From Chrysopilus asiliformis (taxonomy: Eukaryota > Arthropoda > Insecta > Diptera > Rhagionidae): a DNA stretch of 64,000 nt. Of the stretch, positions 49,536-58,215 are shown in pieces; the first letter of the stretch is position 1; each line of letters opens with the position of its first letter. The notes beneath the pieces were generated by a model, which saw only the letters and a program-made list of their open reading frames with translations, made no database searches and was not told where the DNA came from. Location of the stretch: the NCBI GenBank assembly GCA_964034945.1, contig OZ035963.1, positions 65,926,682-65,990,681 of the forward strand, written 5' to 3'. Made by a program: the position numbers and the translations under genes.

Positions 49536-50735
49536 TTATTCCTTATGAATCTTGTGTGTCTTCATGTGCGAATACAAGCCGGCATTCTGTGCGAATTCTT
49601 TTCCACATACCTTACAGACGTATTCCTTGACACCTGAATGAAGTTTTTCGTGTATCTTGAGATCCCTTTTCCTTGCAAACCATTTACCACAAATCTCGCA
49701 CTCAAATGGTTTTACATTCGAATGTACAGTCAAGTGATATTTCAACTTTTTTTTGGTTTTAAAACTCTTACCACATTCCATACACTCAAATGGTTTTTCT
49801 TCGGTATGTCGTAATCTCTTGTGGTTGGTCAAATTGCCTTGAAGGCGGAATTTGTTGCCGCATTCGTCGCATTGGTACGGTTTTTCGTCCGTGTGTAATC
49901 TCATGTGTCCAGTCTTTTCTGTAGTTGTGACGAATGTTTTTTCGCAGAAGTCGCACTTATGGCGCTTTTCATTTAGATGAATTCTCCTGATATGAATCCT
50001 TAAATTTGCCGAATCAGTAAAGGCTGATGGACAATATGAGCAACTATATGGCCTAGTATTTGTGTGGGTGTTTCGATGCCTTTTAAGTTGCTCCTTCAGA
50101 CGGAAACATTTCTTACAAGTTGGACATTGAAAAGGCAATTCACCTGTGTGTACTCTTTCATGAACCTTAAAGGCATAATGGCCGTTAAAGTTTAATCCAC
50201 ATTCTTTACAATTATATTTTTGCGTTTTCTTTTTACTTTGCTTAAGAATCTTAGTTGCGACTTTAGTTTTATCGACTGTATCTGGTTCAGTTTTGTGATT
50301 CTTTCTATGGCGAGACAAACCCAATTTTGTGTGAAAACTTTTCGCACACAAATCACAACTGATTGAAGTACTATTAGATTCTGAAGACTGTTGAATTACC
50401 GTAGTCGGAGCGGCTTTCGTTTCCGGCTGTAGGTCTTCACACTTTCCAAGGTTGTCCTCGAAAACATCTTCTTCTGGTGCTTGTTTACTCTCTTCGTAGG
50501 AAAACACTGTTGCATGCTCTTCCAGGATGTGGTTCGTGAATATCTCGTATTCTGTAAATTGAATACTGCAAAAATAACACGAAAACGTAAATTGTCTTCC
50601 ATCAAATACATAAATATCTCCGCATTTTTGGTGTCCCCTGATGTTATTATCCTCCATTAGTTCATTTTTTAATTTTATTTCGTAATCAACGCTGCTCACC
50701 TTTAAATCTACAAATTCGGTATCGTAAGTGTCCAT
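49536..50735 (-). CDS. C2H2 zinc-finger protein ZnF-10
   Basis: Single exon, 399 residues, starting MDTYDTEFVDLK. KLKNEL is the N-terminal KxE motif. The module KCGDIYVFDGRQF ... CYFC spans about residues 37-74, followed by an acidic linker and nine fingers. It is a close copy of ZnF-11 (51917-53119); the differences include residues at DNA-contact positions (see findings). Upstream it has a mutated form of the motif shared by ZnF-11/12 (AATTGCAAAT near 50865) and, about 245 bp away, a copied ZnF-9-type promoter in the right direction. Confidence 0.88.
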   Translation of the reverse strand: MDTYDTEFVDLKVSSVDYEIKLKNELMEDNNIRGHQKCGDIYVFDGRQFTFSCYFCSIQFTEYEIFTNHILEEHATVFSYEESKQAPEEDVFEDNLGKCEDLQPETKAAPTTVIQQSSESNSTSISCDLCAKSFHTKLGLSRHRKNHKTEPDTVDKTKVATKILKQSKKKTQKYNCKECGLNFNGHYAFKVHERVHTGELPFQCPTCKKCFRLKEQLKRHRNTHTNTRPYSCSYCPSAFTDSANLRIHIRRIHLNEKRHKCDFCEKTFVTTTEKTGHMRLHTDEKPYQCDECGNKFRLQGNLTNHKRLRHTEEKPFECMECGKSFKTKKKLKYHLTVHSNVKPFECEICGKWFARKRDLKIHEKLHSGVKEYVCKVCGKEFAQNAGLYSHMKTHKIHKE

Positions 50736-50978
50736 GGTTTTCCATTAACATTAAACCAACTAAAATTAAAATAATTATAGAGATTATAATTTGTGTCAAA
50801 CTTTTGTTTACCAATAGATTTTTTCGCGTAGTGATTATTGAATTGCTTGCAAAATGAAAATTACAATTGCAAATGATTCGTAAAACGTCAATTACAAATC
50901 TGTCATTCTGAATAAGAAAACTTTGTTATTTTTAAAGTTTCACAAAAGAAGAACAAAATTGTAAACACAACAAAAATA

Positions 50979-50988
50979 ATTCACAATA
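50979..50988 (-). promoter_or_regulatory. copied ZnF-9-type TATTGTGAAT motif upstream of ZnF-10
   Basis: Same GTCAA / 10 bp / TATTGTGAAT layout as at 48575, reading toward ZnF-10. It lies 244 bp from the ZnF-10 ATG. Confidence 0.5.
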
Positions 50989-51359
50989 GGCAGATTGCTT
51001 GACGTTTCTTTGGAATAGAGAGCCTGTAATCCATAGAGTGACCAAGCGCGAAAAACTTTGAAAATTTCTATAATTACTCTAAATATTTTTCCACAATAAC
51101 TCAAATCAGTTAATTTTAGGTAAAAACTCGAGTCAGAGGTATGAAAAAATGTTGGAAAGCCGTGGTTGTAATAAACTGAAAAAATTTTATTGTTTAAGGA
51201 ATCGAAATACATTTTTTTGTTAATTTTTCTGTGTTATACTCTGCAAATATCCATTCATTTATCTCACACACAGACCCAAAAAAAAATTATATTATTTTAT
51301 ATTTTTTAGTCATTTTGTATTTGATGACTAAAAATACCAAATAACAAAATTTAATTTCT

Positions 51360-51760
51360 ATGAAAAAACAACCAGTTGTATTTAAAATCATATTCTAAAC
51401 ACATTTTACCTTTATATATTTTCCAGTACTACTTAACAGTTTTTGAGAAAATTGTAAAAAGCTAGCTCGTTTGTATGGGGGAGGGGGAAAGGAATGATCC
51501 AATTTTGTCCATTCAAGAACTTAGCCTAGCTATTTATGAGAAACGTAACTATACAAAACTTCAAGTCTTTAGCTCAATCCTCTCAAAAGTTATGGTGTTC
51601 ACGGATGAACAGACGAACGGCCATAAGAAAATCCGGATCAACAGTTTTGTGTTTTGGAAATTGGATTTTTTCTGTCCATTGAACGAACGCGAATCATAAG
51701 ATCTTTGTAACTGAACAAAGTCAAAAACTCTGGCTACTAATTTTCCCCCTTCGTGATTTT
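51360..51760 (+). repeat. R1 dispersed repeat within duplication copy B
   Basis: TTTGTATGGGGGAGGGGGAA, TTTGTCCATTCAAGAACTTA and GTTATGGTGTTCACGGATGA match R1. It keeps the middle part lost in copy A and has lost the right arm. Confidence 0.6.
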
Positions 51761-51916
51761 TTTTATGGTTAAGGGATTAGGAATTAACGAAATTTGAAGA
51801 TTTCCTCATCGTTTTGCCGTTAATATTTCTTCATCGTTTTGCCCATAAAAAAAGAGTATCAAAATTACTATCGTATATTTCATAAAACAATTTAGGAATA
51901 CATCAAATACTTTTTT

Positions 51917-53119
51917 TTATTCCTTATGAATCTTGTGTGTTTTCATGTGCGAATACAAGCCGGCATTCTGTGCGAATTCTTTTCCACATAACTTACAGAC
52001 GTATTCCTTGACACCTGAATGAAGTTTTCCGTGTATCTTGAGATCCTTTTTCCTTGCAAACCATTTACCACAAATCTCGCACTCAAATGGTTTTACATCC
52101 GAATGTATAGTCATGTGATATTTCAAGTTGTTTTTAGTTTTAAAACTCTTACCACATTCCATACACTCAAATGGCTTTTCTTCTGTATGTCGTAATCTCT
52201 TGTGGGTGGTCAATTTGCCTTGAAGGCGGAATTTTTTGCCGCATTCGTCGCATTGGTACGGTTTTTCGTCCGTGTGTAATCTCATGTGTCCAGTCTTTTC
52301 TGTAGTTGTGACGAATGTTTTTTCGCAGAAGTCGCACTTATGGCGCTTTTCATTTAGATGAATTCTCCTGATATGAGTCGTTAAATTTGCCGAATCAGTA
52401 AAGGCTGATGGACAATATGAGCAACTATATGGCCTAGTATTGGTGTGGGTGTTTCGATGCCTTTTTAGTTGCTCCTTCAGGCGGAAACATTTCTTACAAG
52501 TTGGACATTGAAAAGGCAATTCACCTGTGTGTACTCTTTCGTGAACCTTAAAGGCATAATGACGGTTAAAGTTTAATCCACATTCTTTACAACTATATTT
52601 TTGCGCACTCTTTTTACTTTGTTTAAGAATCTTAGTTGCGACTTCAGTTTTATCGACTGTGTCTGGTTTAGTTTTGTGATTCTTTCTATGGCGAGACAAA
52701 CCCAATTTTGTGTGAAAACTTTTCGCACACAAATCGCAACTGATTGAAGTAGTATTAGATTCTGAAGACTGTTGAATTTCCGTAGTCGGAGGAGCGGCTT
52801 CCGTTTTCGGCTGCAGGTCTTCACACTTTCCAAGGTTGTCCTCGAAAACATCTTCTTCTGGTGCTTGTTTACTCTCTTCGTAGGAAAACACTGTTGCATG
52901 CTCTTCCAGGATGTGGTTCGTGAATATCTCGTATTCTGTAAATTGAATACTGCAAAAATAACACGAAAACGTAAATTGTCTTCCATCAAATACAAAAATA
53001 TCTCCGCATTTTTGGTGTCCCCTGATGTTATTATCCTCCATTAGTTCATTTTTTAATTTTATTTCGTAATCAACGCTGCTCTCCTTTAAATCTACAAATT
53101 CGGTATCGTAAGTGTCCAT
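51917..53119 (-). CDS. C2H2 zinc-finger protein ZnF-11
   Basis: Single exon, 400 residues, with the same plan as ZnF-10: MDTYDTEFVDLK start (V to E after it), module KCGDIFVFDGRQF ... CYFC, nine fingers, last finger CKLCGKEFAQNAGLYSHMKTH. Finger 4 is CSYCPSAFTDSANLTTHIRRIH, against LRIH in ZnF-10. Its start lies only 242 bp from the start of ZnF-12 on the other strand, so the two share one intergenic promoter region. It keeps an intact AATTGTGAAT there, unlike the ZnF-10 copy. Confidence 0.88.
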   Translation of the reverse strand: MDTYDTEFVDLKESSVDYEIKLKNELMEDNNIRGHQKCGDIFVFDGRQFTFSCYFCSIQFTEYEIFTNHILEEHATVFSYEESKQAPEEDVFEDNLGKCEDLQPKTEAAPPTTEIQQSSESNTTSISCDLCAKSFHTKLGLSRHRKNHKTKPDTVDKTEVATKILKQSKKSAQKYSCKECGLNFNRHYAFKVHERVHTGELPFQCPTCKKCFRLKEQLKRHRNTHTNTRPYSCSYCPSAFTDSANLTTHIRRIHLNEKRHKCDFCEKTFVTTTEKTGHMRLHTDEKPYQCDECGKKFRLQGKLTTHKRLRHTEEKPFECMECGKSFKTKNNLKYHMTIHSDVKPFECEICGKWFARKKDLKIHGKLHSGVKEYVCKLCGKEFAQNAGLYSHMKTHKIHKE

Positions 53120-53361
53120 CGTTTTCCATTAACATTAAACCAACTAAAATTAAAATAATTATACAGATTATAATTTGTGTCAAACTTTTGTTTACCAATA
53201 GATTTTTTCGCGTAGTGATTTTTGAATTGCTTGCAAAATGAAAAATTACAATTGTGAATGATTCGTAAAACGTCAACACAAATCTGTCATTCTGAATAAG
53301 AAAACTATAATATTTACGTAGTGTTTTTCGTGTGTTTTTGCAGAAGATTGAATTAATTTCA
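53120..53361. promoter_or_regulatory. divergent promoter region ZnF-11 / ZnF-12
   Basis: 242 bp between two ATGs facing away from each other. AATTGTGAAT at 53250-53259 reads toward ZnF-12, with ACGTCAA following it at 53269-53275. Both genes must be driven from this interval unless 5' leaders overlap the neighbour. Confidence 0.55.
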
Positions 53362-55251
53362 ATGGATAGCTACGATACAGAATTTGTTAACGTGAATAAT
53401 GTCTGTATAAAATATGAGTTGGACATAAAGAATGAAATACCAGAGGAAAATTACACCAAAGACATCGACGAGTTATTCAACAGGGCAACAAAGTGTGGCG
53501 ATATTTTCGTTTTTGATGATGGAAAATTTACAAGCAGCTGCTATTTCTGCAACAGTCAATTTACAAACTATGAAGAATTCATGAACCACATAAAATTAAG
53601 CCATCCAATACTTATTAAGCAAAATCACGATGAAACTTCGATGCACGGCGGACAGGCAATGCAGGTGAATACCAATAAGGTTGAGTTTGATCAAAACACC
53701 ATCCTCGAAAATAATGTTACTGATGCGATGGAAGATGTTGTAATACCAGGAGTGGACAACATGGACACGAGCCAAAAACATGAGTGTGAATATTGTGGGA
53801 GAGATTTTCGAACCGAGATGGGATTAGCGAATCATAGGAAATTTCATGAAAAACCATCCAAAGAAAATGGATTGAATGACGATATGGAAGGCCTCTTAAA
53901 CTGCAGATTCTGTGATCGGGCTTTCAAAACGTCCAGCAAGCGGAGATTTCACGAAACGATGCACACTGGCGAGAGGGCCTTTAGTTGTCCAGTCTGTTCC
54001 AAGGCATTTCGAGGGGCACATGCACTTAAAATTCACATGTACTCACACTCAAAAGAGAAGCCACACGAGTGTCCCCAGTGCGGTCGTGGGTTCGGGCTGA
54101 AAAGAAGTCTTGTCCGACATATGGAAAGGTTGCATACTGGTGAGAGACCGTATCAATGTGAGCCATGTGGACAAGACTTTGAATCGGCTGTTACCTTATG
54201 TGCCCACAACAAACAACATCATATCAATGAGAGGGAATTTGAAAGCATAACTGCTAGTAGCTGCCCGAAACAGCATACAGCCTCCCATTCGGTTGAGAAA
54301 CCGTTCAAATGTAATAACACTAAGGTTGAATACGATGAAAACTTCATCCCCGAAAATAGTGCTACTGATGAGATACAAGATGTTATAATACCGGAAGAAG
54401 ACAGCAAGGATCAAAAATATGAGTGTGATTATTGTGGGAGAGATTTCCGGACCGAGATGGGATTAGCGAATCATAGGAAATTTCATGAAAAACCATCCAA
54501 AGAAAATGGATTGAATGACGATATGGAAGGCCTCTTAAACTGCAGATTCTGTGATCGGGCTTTTAAAACCTCCAATAAACGGAGATTTCACGAAACGATG
54601 CATACTGACGAGAGGGCCTTTAGTTGTCCAGTCTGTTCCAAGACATTTCGAAGGGCACATTCGGTTAAAATTCACATGCACTCTCACACAGAAGAGAAAC
54701 CATACGAGTGTCCCGAGTGCGGTCGTGCGTTCAGCATCAAAAGAGGTCTTGTTCGACACATGCGAAGGTTACACTTGAATGAGAAATCCTTTAAATGCGA
54801 TCATTGCGACGCCTCCTTTTTCTCTGGTACTCAAAAGGCTATTCACATGCGAATTCACACTGGCGAGAGACCATATCAATGCGAGCAATGTGGAGAAGAC
54901 TTTAGATCGGCGGTTACCTTGTTTGCTCACAAGAAACGACATCATATCAAAGAGAGGAAATTTGAGTGCAAAGTGTGCGATAAGAAATTTATTACTAGTA
55001 GCTGCCTAAAACAACACATGGCCTCCCATTCGGATGAGAAACCGTTTAAATGCAAGATTTGTTCAGCGACCTACAATAGGGCAAGATCTCTATCACATCA
55101 TATGAAGCTACATTCAGCGATCAAAGAATACGCCTGCGAGATTTGTGGAAAGGAATTTGCGCAGAGTCCTGGCCTGTATTCACATATGAAATCACACGGG
55201 ATTAAAGTGCAGAAAAAGCCCAAGGGAAATAAGGACAATGAAGAAAATTAG
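53362..55251 (+). CDS. C2H2 zinc-finger protein ZnF-12 with internal duplication
   Basis: Single exon, 629 residues, ATG at 53362 (MDSYDTEFVN). DIKNEI is the KxE motif. The module is KCGDIFVFDDGKF ... CYFC. The body is duplicated in frame. Copy 1 (about 53671-54309) has five intact fingers, lacks finger 5, has a finger 7 that lost its first Cys pair, and stops inside finger 8 (PFKCN). Copy 2 (about 54310 to the end) has all nine. The segments at 53812-53920 and 54451-54560 are nearly identical at the base level. Fourteen intact fingers in all, the largest member here. AATAAA lies at 55303. Confidence 0.88.
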   Translation: MDSYDTEFVNVNNVCIKYELDIKNEIPEENYTKDIDELFNRATKCGDIFVFDDGKFTSSCYFCNSQFTNYEEFMNHIKLSHPILIKQNHDETSMHGGQAMQVNTNKVEFDQNTILENNVTDAMEDVVIPGVDNMDTSQKHECEYCGRDFRTEMGLANHRKFHEKPSKENGLNDDMEGLLNCRFCDRAFKTSSKRRFHETMHTGERAFSCPVCSKAFRGAHALKIHMYSHSKEKPHECPQCGRGFGLKRSLVRHMERLHTGERPYQCEPCGQDFESAVTLCAHNKQHHINEREFESITASSCPKQHTASHSVEKPFKCNNTKVEYDENFIPENSATDEIQDVIIPEEDSKDQKYECDYCGRDFRTEMGLANHRKFHEKPSKENGLNDDMEGLLNCRFCDRAFKTSNKRRFHETMHTDERAFSCPVCSKTFRRAHSVKIHMHSHTEEKPYECPECGRAFSIKRGLVRHMRRLHLNEKSFKCDHCDASFFSGTQKAIHMRIHTGERPYQCEQCGEDFRSAVTLFAHKKRHHIKERKFECKVCDKKFITSSCLKQHMASHSDEKPFKCKICSATYNRARSLSHHMKLHSAIKEYACEICGKEFAQSPGLYSHMKSHGIKVQKKPKGNKDNEEN

Positions 55252-55764
55252 CTGTAAACATTATAAATTCATATAAATCTAAAATCCTCTGTAGATGTAA
55301 TAAATAAATGTTTTAATTCACTTTTTTTTTTAATTATTGTAGAAAGTGTTTAATTTTAATTAATCAAAGAATTTTCTTCATTAAACAGGTATTATTTAAT
55401 ATAAAGATTTTTAATGTCCCTTTTTTCGTTTATGATTTTTGATGCTACTCCTTTGACAATCTTTTATACAGTTAACTCTACAATTTAAATATAAGAGTAA
55501 AATTCTTTTGTCTAAAATGTTTTTTTTAAAGAAAGTATTCTGTCTATGTTTTCTGTATGTTTTATTGGCACCTGATTTTGTAGATTTCATTACTTTCGAT
55601 ATGATCCTCTGATGGGATTAATTTTTTTTCGCAAGCTCGTTTCTTGAGGCATTTTCTTCTATTCCTTTAATTTGTTCACGAGCTTGTCATTATTTGCACA
55701 AAGTTTGATTTGTTTCTCATTGTCGCCATGTTTAGTTTACGTGTGTGGCAACCATGAGACATGC
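55252..55764. other. spacer ZnF-12 / ZnF-13
   Basis: Contains the ZnF-12 poly(A) signal at 55303-55308. No gene recognised. Confidence 0.4.
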
Positions 55765-55808
55765 TATTGTGAGTGGACATTATTGTATAAATAAACACTA
55801 CTGTGAAT
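55765..55808 (+). promoter_or_regulatory. shared upstream motif region of ZnF-13
   Basis: TATTGTGAGT at 55765-55774 and TACTGTGAAT at 55799-55808, each one mismatch from TATTGTGAAT, the latter 69 bp before the ATG. Confidence 0.45.
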
Positions 55809-55876
55809 CATATGTTGACTTATTTCCACTATTTTTGTTGCTGCAATAATTCGTGAAGTTTTTTTTAAAAATTAAA

Positions 55877-57130
55877 ATGAGTGTAAAGAACATAGAGTTT
55901 GTAAATACCGATGATATTATTGTAAAACATGAACTGGACATAAAACCCGAAGTGGTAGACGATGACTTCGCCTGTGTCAATGAATTGCTCGGGAAAGCTT
56001 CAAAATGTGGCGATATTTTTGTTTTTGAAGATGGAAAATTTACATTTTACTGTTATTTTTGTAGTGAAAGATTCGATTTATACGAGGATTTCACCAGCCA
56101 TATCAGAGAAGGACATTCGATACTTTTTAAACGAAACGTAGATTTATCCACGCCCGAAGAAATTGCAATCCCAGCGGAACCGGATTCAGATAGAAACATT
56201 ATATTAAGCAATTTATTTGTAGATCCTGAGAATATCTTGGAAAAGCAGTCAAATCGAAGCCCTCCACCACACTCACCTCCAAAGACCAGAAAAAGGATGC
56301 GTTCGAAATATCAATGCGACCAATGTGATAGGAAATGTCGCACTGAATCAGCTTTGAATCTACACCGAAAGAAAAATCATGTTTTACCAGGAAGTATCGA
56401 AGATATGCAAGATCGGACTTGTAAATTCTGTGAGCAGATCTACCCAGATGCGAAAAAACGGAGAGTTCACGAGAAGATCCACACGGATGTAAAAAATATC
56501 CCTTGTCCAGTCTGCTCGAGAGTATTCCGGAAAGCCTTCCAACTGAAGAAACATATGTTAGTTCACTCTGGAGAGAAGCCTTTCAAATGTGAATACTGCA
56601 CATCAGCGTTCAGGGACCGGACAGATTACGATCGGCACAAGCGGAGGATGCATTTTGGCGAGAAGACCCTTAAATGTGATTATTGTGATAAGAAATTTTT
56701 TGCGATGCAAGACAGAACCTCTCACATGCGAACGCATACCGGAGAAAAGCCCTTTCAGTGCGAGGAATGTGGAAAGAGTTTTCCTGCTTCGTTTGGATTG
56801 CTCGCTCACCGGAAACGACATCATATCAAGGAGAAGAACTTTGAGTGTCAAGTATGCAGTAAGAAATTCGTCTCGAGTGGCTGCCTGAAGCAACACATGG
56901 CCTCCCATTCTGATGAGAAACCGTTTAAATGCCAGATTTGTTCAGCGGCCTACAATAGGAGAAGATCTCTACTACACCATGTGAAATTACATTCTGCTGT
57001 CAAGGAATATGTCTGCCAGGTTTGCGGAAAGGAATTCGCACAAAGTCCTGGATTGTATTCACATATGAAATCACATGGGATTCAAATACAGAAAAAGATA
57101 AAGGAGAGTGAAGACAATGAGGGCAACTAG
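55877..57130 (+). CDS. C2H2 zinc-finger protein ZnF-13
   Basis: Single exon, 417 residues; ATG 55877 is the first ATG of the frame. IVKHELDIKPEV holds two KxE motifs. The module is KCGDIFVFEDGKF ... CYFC. Nine fingers; finger 1 (CDQCDRKCRTESAL) has Cys in place of the core Phe, as in ZnF-14. Fingers 7-9 are very like those of ZnF-12 (SSGCLKQHMASH, YNRRRSLLHH, CQVCGKEFAQSPGLYSHMKSH), so those three genes form a subgroup. Confidence 0.88.
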   Translation: MSVKNIEFVNTDDIIVKHELDIKPEVVDDDFACVNELLGKASKCGDIFVFEDGKFTFYCYFCSERFDLYEDFTSHIREGHSILFKRNVDLSTPEEIAIPAEPDSDRNIILSNLFVDPENILEKQSNRSPPPHSPPKTRKRMRSKYQCDQCDRKCRTESALNLHRKKNHVLPGSIEDMQDRTCKFCEQIYPDAKKRRVHEKIHTDVKNIPCPVCSRVFRKAFQLKKHMLVHSGEKPFKCEYCTSAFRDRTDYDRHKRRMHFGEKTLKCDYCDKKFFAMQDRTSHMRTHTGEKPFQCEECGKSFPASFGLLAHRKRHHIKEKNFECQVCSKKFVSSGCLKQHMASHSDEKPFKCQICSAAYNRRRSLLHHVKLHSAVKEYVCQVCGKEFAQSPGLYSHMKSHGIQIQKKIKESEDNEGN

Positions 57131-57716
57131 TTGTAAATATTAGTATAATTTTTGTTCGATTGTAAATACATTTTAATTCTAGTAAAAAATCGTTTTACTG
57201 TAGTTATGAAGAAGTATAGAAATCTCATCAAGGGCCCTAGGATCTTTGATGATAGTCACGATAGTTTATATGCATTACTGTGGTCTTTTCCATACAAATT
57301 TAAATTTTCCAATACAAATTTAACACCAAGCTGAAAATTTAGCTAAGCCGTACGCAGTTCGCTGCTAAAAAGACGTGAAAAATTCATTTGACACTATACT
57401 ACACTAGATGGCGTTGTTGTAGTCTCCAATTATTTTACCAACGTTTTTTATTGTTCGGCACATTTAATTTCGACTAAAATTTTGACAAAATGGAATTTGA
57501 TGAATTGTAGATGTTGCAAGGGAGGTAAAGCGTTCGGTGCAAAGCCCGTTTGAAATTGAGGATCCAATTCGAATCAGCCATGATTCCATAAAACGAGTAA
57601 AAAAACGTACAGAGCAGAAAGCATTGTTTTTCTGGTTGAAAAAAAATAAGTTAGCTTCCCTAGAATATTTTTTCATTACAAAACATATCAGCAAACTGAA
57701 ATAGGGATAAGTATTA
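57131..57716. other. spacer downstream of ZnF-13
   Basis: No gene identified. A plus-strand frame from about 57508 to 57700 is open and hydrophilic, but no family was recognised. Confidence 0.35.
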
Positions 57717-57872
57717 TTACACTTTCTTCATTAAATCTGTAGTAAAGCTACCCTTTGTTTTTCGTTGTTTTAAATAGGGATTAACTCTAATCGACGGCGG
57801 TGCTCTGTTCTCGTGCTTGTGAAGCATTTCAACTAAGAGAGATGTTGCTATTTCGTCGTCCCTTATATCCAT
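57717..57872 (-). pseudogene. possible PIF/Harbinger transposase N-terminal remnant
   Basis: A 51-codon frame from ATG 57872. Its end, RVNPYLKQRKTKGSF followed by TDLM, resembles the 'W/V-x-P-Y/W-L-x-x-R-x-x-x-G-x-F-x-x-L' start region of Harbinger-type transposase-related proteins. No catalytic part or partner exon was seen, so it is at most a remnant or a lone first exon. The likeness is from memory of the family pattern and is weak. Confidence 0.3.
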
Positions 57873-58139
57873 ATTTTTTATTTTAAAATAAAAATTAGAG
57901 AAAAAGTAAATGTCTTTTTGTTCGCCTTTGACATCTGCCAATTTGTTTTCTCCACAAATTTTTTCTCCCCAGTTTCTGCTGCGATTTAAATGTCCCCATT
58001 TGGAGACCGCGTTAAAATTCAATTTTACTCAAACTGCATACTAGGCTTAAAGCTTAGATTAAAGGCTCTCTAACCTGCGTTCCAAGCTCTCTATTGCGAT
58101 CGAACAGATGACTGACAACAAACTTCAAATATAATCAAC

Positions 58140-58149
58140 AATTGTGAAT
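58140..58149 (+). promoter_or_regulatory. shared upstream motif of ZnF-14
   Basis: AATTGTGAAT, 67 bp before the ATG; no clear GTCAA at the usual distance. Confidence 0.5.
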
Positions 58150-58215
58150 CTTATTTTAATTTATTTTGAAAAATCTCGGGATAATTCGTAGTTTTTTACA
58201 AATAAATGAAAAAAT

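Larger units (their letters stand above)
48520..50920. repeat. tandem duplication unit, copy A (contains ZnF-10)
   Basis: Closely matches 50926-53308. The unit carries part of the ZnF-9 5' flank, an R1 fragment and a whole zinc-finger gene. The match starts at GTTATTTTAAAAGTTCC (48521) against GTTATTTTTAAAGTTTC (about 50925) and ends after AATCTGTCATTCTGAATAAG. It is about 2.4 kb. Confidence 0.8.
50926..53308. repeat. tandem duplication unit, copy B (contains ZnF-11)
   Basis: Second copy of the 48520-50920 unit. It begins with the copied ZnF-9 promoter piece (AACAAAATTGTAAACACAAC, ATTCACAATAGGCAGATTGC) and ends in the ZnF-11/ZnF-12 shared promoter. Confidence 0.8.

Noticed and set aside
57508..57700. 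Open plus-strand stretch with a possible AG acceptor
   Set aside because: No recognised family and no partner exon.
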